This document shows positions 8,473-13,231 of a DNA stretch of 13,231 bases, one piece after another. The translations under genes and the position numbers were made by a program. Numbering within the stretch: position 1 is the first letter of the stretch; the number at the start of each line of letters is the position of its first letter. This DNA comes from Acidiferrobacter sp. (lineage in GTDB: Bacteria > Pseudomonadota > Gammaproteobacteria > Acidiferrobacterales > Acidiferrobacteraceae), in contig DAHWGZ010000036.1 in assembly GCA_027335965.1 (NCBI GenBank), forward strand, positions 1-13,231, read 5' to 3'. The notes below the pieces were generated by a model, which had not been told where the DNA came from, searched no databases, and worked only from the letters and a program-made list of their open reading frames with translations.

Positions 8473-9487
8473 GCAGACTCGCCACGGGCGCCGGCGGAGA
8501 CCGCCATCGAGACCCGAACACCAGCGATCGCCGCGCATTCCCAAGACCCCGCCAGGAAAGCCGGCGTTACATTCGACGGGACAACCATGTCGCGGCCGCT
8601 GATCACACGCTCTTTGGTCGACCTCGCCATGAGCGGCGAATTTATTCCGGCCCATCCCGCCTTGGAGCGACCCAAGCAAGCCTACACGCCGCGGTCCAGG
8701 AGGCCCGCGCCTTTATCGGTCATTGCGCAAAAGCACGCGCAAAGCGCCCGCTGCTGCTGCAGATCGCGTCAGCGCAGGTCAGGCTTGTCCGACGAGGCGA
8801 AGATGAGATTCTTGGGGCGACCCTTTGTCGCCGCATGCCGTAAGGCCAGGAAGGAGGTCGGATAACCACCTTCCGAGCCGGTCTTGCGTAGTTCGACGCC
8901 GCAACGGCGCCGCGGCTTATTGACGCAGGCGACGAAATGGCGGTGCGCGGTGCCGTCGGGGCGCGCGTCGGCCGAAGCCCGCCCTCGAGGAGCCGCACCA
9001 AGCACCGGTCGGAGGCTTCAAATGCGCCCAAGGGGTCGAATCGTGTTTCGACTGAGCAACCCGCCGGGTCGCAATGGACATGCTGCTGGGTTTCAGCGCG
9101 CAATCCCGTGGACTTTTCTTCCAACCAGGTCATCCCGTCATCCGCATCCAAAACCCCCAGGCGCCGCCCCAATTCGTCGAATCTGCGGGCATGCCCATAC
9201 CGCTCTTCGCGATAGAGCCTGCGCGCGACCTCGCGGCGGCACCGCTTGGGGACCAGATGCCCATTGCCGGCCGAACGACTGGTCCCGCGGACTATGCGTC
9301 CTCGCTGCGCTCTCCCTGGCGCGCAGCGCCTGGTGACCGGGGGCGCCAGCAGTTTGCGAAGTTACGCGTAGTCCCTGGTCGCGCGACTCAACCTCGCAAC
9401 GCCATGGCGCGCAGCAGCGCGTCGATCTGCCCGAATGCATCCTGCTGCCACTGTGGGGGCCTGGAGCGGTCAACTGCCGTTTTCCGG
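8473..9487. other. About 1 kb without a recognisable intact gene; decayed coding signal
   Basis: No frame gives a complete protein that I recognise. On the minus strand a protein-like stretch runs from about 9270 to 8985 (ARRLYREERYGHARRFDELG, then LGVLDADDGMTWLEEKSTGL). It then seems to continue in another frame (HRHFVACVNKPRRRCGVEL) to a stop at 8769, as expected for a frameshifted gene. On the plus strand a stretch of about 70 residues with protein-like composition (LHAAVQEARAFIGHCAKARA and onward) ends at 8843 and has no usable start codon. A short minus-strand reading (9492..9388) starts MIRKTAVDRSRPPQW and shares ATGA with the stop of the next gene upstream; it may be the tail of a broken gene. 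I see no RNA gene, CRISPR array or insertion-sequence ends here. Confidence 0.4.
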
Positions 9488-9488
9488 A

Positions 9489-9950
9489 TCATGCCTTCGG
9501 CGCCGTCGACGGTGCGCGAGCAGCAGGGGCTGCGCACGATGTACCTTCGGGGCCTGGCAGGACGATCGGGCGAACGGAGCGGTAGCGACGCCGATTCTTG
9601 AGAAGCCGCAGGATGCGGCGCCTGCCCACGTCATTGGGGTGGGGGCGCGTCGAAGGATTGGCGACGGACGCATCGTAGTCGTGGCGCATCCCATTTAGGA
9701 TGGCCGCACCATACAAAGAGCCATCACCCGCGGCAAGGCGCCCGATTGCCTGCAGGTCTGCTAGCGGTTCCCTGCCGTGCCGTGATACCAACATCGCCCG
9801 ATCCTTGCTGTTCGGCAAAAACGCGTCGGGATGTACACAGCCATACGCGTCAGCGCGAGCCTGCGAGTAGTGGCCGCGTTGCGTGAGAAAACGCGCAAGT
9901 TCCTCCCCATCGCCGACGGCTTCAGGCAACCCGGACGGAAGCGGTGCCAT
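9489..9950 (-). CDS. Uncharacterised small protein, conserved-looking N-terminal part and doubtful C-terminus
   Basis: The 153-residue reading begins MAPLPSGLPEAVGDGEELARF and continues LTQRGHYS, VHPDAFLPNSKDRAMLVSRHGREPLADLQAIG, LYGAAILNG and NPSTRPHPNDVG. From memory this layout (RFLT...S, AFLPxPKxR...RHGR, LYGAAI, PPRHxxIxGWP) recalls a small uncharacterised bacterial family often found in mobile regions; a search would be needed to confirm it. After residue 109 or so the sequence turns Arg- and then Ala/Pro-rich (RRRILRLLKNRRRYR), and the expected GWPW...DPE tail is missing, so a frameshift or replaced end is likely. The ATG at 9950 has a GAGAG stretch upstream as a weak ribosome-binding site. 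It faces away from the AbiEi fragment. Function unknown. Confidence 0.5.
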   Translation of the reverse strand: MAPLPSGLPEAVGDGEELARFLTQRGHYSQARADAYGCVHPDAFLPNSKDRAMLVSRHGREPLADLQAIGRLAAGDGSLYGAAILNGMRHDYDASVANPSTRPHPNDVGRRRILRLLKNRRRYRSVRPIVLPGPEGTSCAAPAARAPSTAPKA

Positions 9951-9998
9951 GGGCGAGCAACTCTCTTAATTGCAAAAGCGGCGCAAGCTCTGTCCAGC

Positions 9999-10118
9999 CC
10001 CCCGCTGGATGTGGTGTTGGAGGGCCTGCACGACGCCTGGAGGACGCGCAAGGCGTCCATGGACGACCTGTGGCGGTATGCCCGGAACTGCCGCATCGCC
10101 AGCGTGATGCGCCCCTAG
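9999..10118 (+). pseudogene. C-terminal fragment of an AbiEi-type antitoxin
   Basis: The 39-residue segment LDVVLEGLHDAWRTRK followed by ASMDDLWRYARNCRIASVMRP closely resembles the C-terminal end of type IV AbiEi antitoxins, which usually read LDVALEALR...DLWRYA...VxNVMRPYLEAL. The DNA-binding winged-helix and the rest of the antitoxin are absent upstream. The reading stops at TAG (10116-10118) exactly where Tyr of MRPYLE is expected; reading through would give seven more codons to TGA at 10140. No AbiEii nucleotidyltransferase toxin follows; the next gene is the XRE/ImmA protein. AbiEi normally represses and counteracts AbiEii in phage defence. This is a remnant and not expected to function. 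Confidence 0.6.
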
Positions 10119-10177
10119 ACAGGAGCAGCCACCCACGAGTGATGTCGCGGTCGCCCGCGGGTGGGGCAGTTCTCTTT

Positions 10178-10215
10178 GGTTTAAATATTTGTTAGGATAG
10201 AGGCTGTTTTAAACC
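10178..10215. promoter_or_regulatory. Inverted-repeat operator with extended -10 promoter for the XRE/ImmA-PIN operon
   Basis: GGTTTAAA (10178-10185) and TTTAAACC (10208-10215) are perfect 8-bp inverted arms whose centres are 30 bp apart, close to three helical turns. Between them lies TGTTAGGAT (10190-10198), an extended -10 element on the plus strand. A strong AGGAAGG ribosome-binding site follows, five bases before the ATG at 10233. The AT-rich block stands out from the GC-rich surroundings. The layout suggests autoregulation by the HTH protein encoded next. Confidence 0.6.
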
Positions 10216-10232
10216 ACACTCAGGAAGGCGTC

Positions 10233-11312
10233 ATGATTGCAGATCGCATTCGTCAAGCACGGTTGGCGGCGGGTCTGACCTTGGGTGCATTGGGTGAACA
10301 GGTGGGCGTTTCCCATACCGCCATCCAGAAGTACGAGAAGGGTTTGCTGACCCCCTCGTCAACGCAGTTGCTCAAGCTGGCCCGCGCCTGCGGCATCCGG
10401 GCCGAGTACTTCTTTCGCACGCATACGGTTGAACTGGTGCATCCCGAGTTCCGCAAGCTCTCGACCTTTGGCAAGACAGCGCAGGATGCGCTGAAGATCA
10501 AGGTTGTCGAGTTAGTGGAAAAGCGTGTCGAATTGTTCGGCGCATTTCCCGAACTACCGTTCCCGGCGTTTGCGCCGCCCGCGAATCTGCCCGAGCACAT
10601 CGCCTCGCTAGACGAGATCGATGCGTTTTCGGATGCGGTCCGCACCGCTTGGCAGTTAGGGCTAAACCCGATAGCTGACCTCACCGATACCCTCGAAGGC
10701 CTTGGCTTTCTGGTCATCGTGGTCAATGAAGAGAACCCGGGCTTCTCTGGTTTGACGGCCAAGGCACAGACCGAAGGGGGCCAGGAGTACCCGGTCGTGG
10801 CTGTCTCCAAGCGCTGGCCCGGCGATCGGCAGCGGTTCACTCTTGCGCATGAGCTGGGGCACCTGCTGCTCGAGGGACGACTGGCTGACGGCATCGACGA
10901 AGAGAAAGCCTGCGACCGATTCGCTGGCGCATTCCTGGCTCCGCGTGTCGCGGTGATGCAGCTGCTTGGGGCACAACGCCATGCGCTGGAATGGCAAGAG
11001 TTGTATGTGCTCAAACAGGAGTTCGGCCTATCGATGGCCGGGTGGCTGCACCGCGCCAAACAGTGTGGCGTGCTCACCGAGGCCGCCCACCTATCAATGT
11101 TGAAGCGGTTTTCGGCAAAGGGCTGGCGCAAGACCGAGCCTGGTCAGCCACTGCCGCAAGAGTATCCGCGACTGTTTGGTCAGCTGGTGTACCGCGCCTT
11201 GGCCGAGCAATACATTTCCGAAGGCAAGGCGGCGGAACTGCTGGGCATCCCGATGATGCGCTTCCACAAAGAACGCCAGCTGGATTCATCGGATGCGTCT
11301 GCTCATAAGTGA
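10233..11312 (+). CDS. XRE-family HTH protein with ImmA/IrrE metallopeptidase domain (antitoxin/regulator)
   Basis: The 359-residue protein joins three parts. Residues 3-57 are an XRE/Cro helix-turn-helix (LGALGEQVGVSHTAIQKYEKG). Residues 130-240 are an ImmA/IrrE (COG2856) metallopeptidase with the zinc motif HELGH at 206-210 and the downstream EEKACDRFAGAFLAP block at 223-237. The C-terminal part (318-345) contains ISEGKAAELLGIPMMRF, similar to helices in UPF0175-like antitoxins. XRE-COG2856 proteins act as phage-type repressors or proteases and as antitoxins in two-gene modules. The next gene, a PIN-like protein, overlaps by 20 nt, which fits the latter. The ATG at 10233 has an AGGAAGG site five bases upstream and sits behind an inverted repeat. 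Which activity dominates cannot be told from sequence. Confidence 0.92.
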   Translation: MIADRIRQARLAAGLTLGALGEQVGVSHTAIQKYEKGLLTPSSTQLLKLARACGIRAEYFFRTHTVELVHPEFRKLSTFGKTAQDALKIKVVELVEKRVELFGAFPELPFPAFAPPANLPEHIASLDEIDAFSDAVRTAWQLGLNPIADLTDTLEGLGFLVIVVNEENPGFSGLTAKAQTEGGQEYPVVAVSKRWPGDRQRFTLAHELGHLLLEGRLADGIDEEKACDRFAGAFLAPRVAVMQLLGAQRHALEWQELYVLKQEFGLSMAGWLHRAKQCGVLTEAAHLSMLKRFSAKGWRKTEPGQPLPQEYPRLFGQLVYRALAEQYISEGKAAELLGIPMMRFHKERQLDSSDASAHK

Positions 11313-11802
11313 TGCAAACATATTGATTGATATGGAAGCGGGGGCGTTTATGGAGACGCTCTTCCAGCTTCCGATGCAGTTCGGCATCCCTGATCTTCTG
11401 TACCACGAAGAAATAGAACCGGGCAGCCCAGGCCTTGAAGACCAGGGTTTGCAGGTCATGGAGGTCAGCGGCGAATTCGTGGCGTATGCCCAGCAGTTGC
11501 CAGGCCAGCACAATCATCTGCTTCCCTCGAAAAATGGCCAAAAGCCCAGCCATAACGATTATTTGGCGCTGGCGCTCGCGAAGCAAGAGGCCTGCGTGCT
11601 GCTGACGGGCGACGCCAATTTGCGCATTGTCGCCGCCAAGGAGAAGGTCAACGTCATGGGCACCGTTGGGTTGTTGTGCGCCATGATCGAAAACCAGCTA
11701 CTGACGGTCGACGACACCTTGAAGGCGCTCGACAGAATGAAGGCAGGCAAGCGACGGCTGCCCTGGCCGGAAGCCGAAAAAGTGCTGAACGCGCTGCGCT
11801 GA
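11293..11802 (+). CDS. PIN-like domain protein, probable toxin (DUF3368-like)
   Basis: The 169-residue protein has the layout of a PIN-like endoribonuclease. LISDANILIDME provides the first acidic residue (D7), LLYHEEIEP the second (E39/E40), HNDYLALALAKQ the third (D89), and VLLTGDANLR the fourth (D107). VMGTVGLLCAMIENQLLT recalls the RGTxGLL segment of DUF3368 proteins. PIN toxins cleave RNA, often tRNA or mRNA, with Mg2+ or Mn2+ held by these acidic residues. The ATG at 11293 lies inside the end of the XRE/ImmA gene (20-nt overlap), so the two are co-transcribed and probably coupled. No terminator is visible after the TGA; the IS66 remnant begins about 30 bases later. All four acidic positions are present, so the gene looks intact. 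Confidence 0.8.
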   Translation: MRLLISDANILIDMEAGAFMETLFQLPMQFGIPDLLYHEEIEPGSPGLEDQGLQVMEVSGEFVAYAQQLPGQHNHLLPSKNGQKPSHNDYLALALAKQEACVLLTGDANLRIVAAKEKVNVMGTVGLLCAMIENQLLTVDDTLKALDRMKAGKRRLPWPEAEKVLNALR

Positions 11803-11830
11803 TCAGGTGCCGGCGCGCTGGGGGCAGGGT

Positions 11831-12640
11831 GCCATCGCGCAACTCCTCACATTAGCCGCCCTCCACGTCGATGAGACCTCGCTGCGGGTCGACCGCCACA
11901 ACCACGGGATCCCTGTGGGCTCGGGGAGGGCGACATCACCGTGAAGTTCGTGCACGAGAAGCGGGGATTGGAGGCCATGACCGCCATCGGCATCATCCCG
12001 CGTTACGGAGGCATTGATCGTGCACGACGGCTGGGCGTCTCTCCTATGACCACCGCAGCCATGACCTGTGTGGGGCGCATCTCTTGCGGGAACTGGCCTT
12101 CATCCATGAGGCGAACGGCGCTGCCTGGGCTCAGAACTTAAGGCGCCTGGGGCAAAAGACCTGTCGCCTGTAGCACGCCACCCACACAAACGGCTCAGGG
12201 TGCGCGCGTACGAGCGCCTTAAGCGGCATTACCGCGCCCTCCTGACCCGTGGCGCCCGGGAACTGCCGCCCATCCCGGTGCGGTCCAACGGCCAACGCGG
12301 CCGCATCGCCAAGTCCGACATTGTAGGCCGTGGACAACCCCCTTTTTGTGGGGGCGTGGCCTACGCCCACAATCTCCGTGAGCGTCTCAAGGAACACGAG
12401 GGCGCCGTCTTGTTGTTCGCCCGCGACGCGAACGAATCGCTTACGAATAACCGCGCCGAGCGCAGCGTGCGCATGAGCAAGGTCAAACAAAAGGTCTCGG
12501 GCTGCTTCCGCAAGGCCGGGTATGCGCAAGCCTGCTGCCGTATCTCGAGCGACCTGTAGACTATGGCCAACCGCGGCGTCAACCCCCTGGTTGCGATTCA
12601 GATGGCGCTTTCCGGTGAGCTGTATGCGGAACCGGGTGAG
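11831..12640 (+). mobile_element. Degenerate IS66-family transposase (TnpC) remnant
   Basis: In successive frames the stretch encodes the C-terminal half of an IS66-type transposase. The segments are AQLLTLAALHVDETSLRVDR, then VKFVHEKRGLEAMTAIGIIPRYGG, VHDGWAS, SYDHRSHDLCGAHLLRELAF, EANGAAWAQNLRRLG, VRAYERLKRHYRALLTRGA, AHNLRERLKEHEGAVLLFA, TNNRAERSVRMSKVKQKVSG, YAQACCRISS and MANRGVNPLVAIQMALSGEL. HVDET and NNRAER are parts of the DDE catalytic core. Frame changes are visible near 11920, 12010, 12040 and 12170, the usual Trp after RHNH is Gly, and a TAG at 12557-12559 replaces a Gln codon. The N-terminal half, accessory genes and terminal inverted repeats are absent. It cannot encode an active transposase. 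Confidence 0.85.
12320..12364. repeat. 45-nt in-frame palindromic insertion inside the IS66 remnant
   Basis: Compared with the expected KSD-AHNLRERL, the remnant carries 15 extra codons between KSD and AHN. The extra DNA is a nested hairpin: GTAGGCC (12323-12329) pairs with GGCCTAC (12358-12364), and CCCCC (12338-12342) pairs with GGGGG (12350-12354) around a T-rich loop. It keeps the reading frame. It looks like a small palindromic or REP/MITE-like element. No second copy was seen in this window. Confidence 0.5.
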
Positions 12641-12756
12641 TGGTTACGTTTCCAGAAGAAATTGACGCAAGGGATCGCCACGCCCAAGCCCGACATTGAC
12701 AAGATTCACGAGCGGTTCGTATTGCCGAACAGCACGCGAAAGGAGAGAACTCATGA
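12641..12756 (+). pseudogene. HigB-type (RelE superfamily) toxin, 5'-truncated and frameshifted
   Basis: FQKKLTQGIATPKPDIDKIHERF matches the C-terminal end of phage-type HigB/RelE toxins (PF05973), which commonly read FQKKxxxGIxTPKxEIxxIxxR. The N-terminal two thirds of the toxin are missing; the reading instead runs directly from the IS66 remnant without a stop. The frame breaks near 12712-12717: a one-base deletion explains why AVRIAEQHAKGENS, the natural end, lies in the next frame. That frame stops at TGA (12754-12756), overlapping the antitoxin ATG as ATGA, the usual coupling in such pairs. The toxin would have been an mRNA endonuclease acting on ribosomes; it is now dead. Confidence 0.65.
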
Positions 12757-13082
12757 AGACCGTCGAACAGAGCAGCGGGAACGTCTACGAAGACCTGGGT
12801 CGCCCGGATGCGGAAGAGATGATGATGAAAGCCCAGCTCGCCGCCAAGATCGGCGAGATCATAGCGGAACGGCAATGGAGCCAACAGCATGCGGCGACCA
12901 TTCTTGGCCTCACTCAGCCCAAGCTCTCGCAGATGCTGCGCGGTCAGTTCCGCGGCATAAGCGAAACGAAGATGCTGGATGGGCTGGCACGGCTGGGGCT
13001 TGATGTGCAAATCATTATTGGACCCGCGCGACCCACCCCCAACGCGCACCACAAACGCGTGGGAATCGTCTTCACGGCATAA
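12753..13082 (+). CDS. HigA-type XRE antitoxin (HTH_37 family)
   Basis: The 109-residue protein begins MKTVEQSSGNVYEDLGRPDAEEM, followed by KAQLAAKIGEIIAERQWSQQ. A helix-turn-helix lies at residues 43-66 (SQQHAATILGLTQPKLSQML), then RGQFRGISETKMLDGLARLGLDVQIII. This is the layout of the HTH_37 (PF13744) antitoxins that pair with phage-type HigB toxins: they neutralise the toxin and repress the operon. The full family length is present and the HTH looks intact. The start is ATG at 12753 with a good AAAGGAGAG site. Its toxin upstream is only a stub, so it is an orphan antitoxin. Its own operon promoter would have lain before the lost toxin start; what drives it now is unknown. Confidence 0.88.
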   Translation: MKTVEQSSGNVYEDLGRPDAEEMMMKAQLAAKIGEIIAERQWSQQHAATILGLTQPKLSQMLRGQFRGISETKMLDGLARLGLDVQIIIGPARPTPNAHHKRVGIVFTA

Positions 13083-13127
13083 GCCATCTCCAAGCCTTAT
13101 CGCGCCGCGCATCCTGGGCTCCGCGCG

Positions 13128-13180
13128 ACCACCTCGGCCCTCATCGGTATATATTCCATACCTACCAGGGCCGTGGTGGT
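13128..13180. repeat. Large nested palindrome downstream of higA
   Basis: The 14-nt arms ACCACCTCGGCCCT (13128-13141) and AGGGCCGTGGTGGT (13167-13180) are inverted copies with one mismatch. Inside the 25-nt spacer a second pair, GGTAT (13146-13150) and ATACC (13158-13162), is nested. It begins 45 nt past the higA stop. No T-run follows, so it is not a standard terminator; a REP-like or mobile palindrome, or an attachment-type site, is possible. The rest of 13083-13231 shows no gene. Confidence 0.55.
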
Positions 13181-13231
13181 TCGCCCTTACCCTTCGCGCA
13201 GACCTCTCCAGGCCCCCAAAACCCCCTCCCC

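Noticed and set aside
8456..8602. Short plus-strand reading (MKRSLKQTRHGRRRR..., 48 codons) with a GGAGG site
   Set aside because: The GGAGG belongs to the palindrome over the opposite promoter, and the Arg/Pro-rich peptide looks like chance translation.
9074..9601. 175-codon plus-strand reading MDMLLGFSAQSRG...
   Set aside because: It lies in the same codon register opposite a more protein-like minus-strand frame, has no recognisable motif and no clear ribosome-binding site.
10253..11131. 292-codon minus-strand open frame opposite the XRE/ImmA gene
   Set aside because: Ser/Asn-rich antisense translation with no motif; the plus-strand gene has clear HTH and HELGH motifs and a strong ribosome-binding site.
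12696..12752. N-terminal extension of HigA in frame from 12696
   Set aside because: The ATG at 12753 has an AAAGGAGAG site and matches the family start; the upstream codons overlap the HigB stub.
1..13231. tRNA, rRNA, riboswitch or CRISPR array
   Set aside because: No tRNA-like fold, no regularly spaced direct repeats and no known riboswitch core were noticed on either strand.

Overview
The window suggests a GC-rich gammaproteobacterium. The left two thirds (1-8414) is a tightly packed minus-strand run whose order, read in the direction of transcription, is: persulfide dioxygenase, DUF442 phosphatase/sulfurtransferase-like protein, leuS, lptE, holA, proA, nadD, rsfS, rlmH, maf. The leuS-lptE-holA-(proA)-nadD-rsfS-rlmH order is a classic gammaproteobacterial housekeeping cluster. 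The two sulfur genes at its head would suit a sulfur- or sulfide-exposed lineage, but the genus cannot be fixed from sequence alone.

Core region: from leuS to maf, neighbouring genes overlap or nearly touch (leuS/lptE share ATGA, lptE/holA overlap 11 nt, holA/proA are 1-4 nt apart, proA/nadD overlap 23 nt, nadD/rsfS overlap 14 nt, rlmH/maf share TTGA). This points to one translationally coupled transcript covering tRNA-Leu charging, LPS transport, replication, proline and NAD synthesis and ribosome biogenesis. A sigma70-like promoter at 8444-8472 sits in front of the persulfide dioxygenase. A GC-rich hairpin (7136-7152) separates the sulfur pair from leuS.

Accessory region (8415-13231): the coding pattern breaks down. 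About 1 kb (8473-9487) holds only decayed, unrecognised coding signal. It is followed by a small minus-strand gene (9489-9950) with a conserved-looking N-terminal part and a doubtful tail, and then a C-terminal scrap of an AbiEi-type antitoxin (9999-10118). The one intact, self-contained module is a plus-strand pair: a 359-aa protein with an XRE helix-turn-helix and an ImmA/IrrE metallopeptidase domain (10233-11312), overlapping by 20 nt a 169-aa PIN-like protein (11293-11802). In front of it is a perfect GGTTTAAA/TTTAAACC inverted repeat over an extended -10 promoter. This is a toxin-antitoxin or defence-like unit.

Next comes a wrecked IS66-type transposase (11831-12640) with several frameshifts, a nonsense codon and a 45-nt in-frame hairpin insertion. 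It runs without a break into the C-terminal stub of a HigB-type toxin, which is also frameshifted. The HigA-type antitoxin behind it (12753-13082) is intact. The window ends with a large nested palindrome (13128-13180). Overall, the island looks like stacked toxin-antitoxin and abortive-infection modules in different states of decay beside a conserved housekeeping operon.
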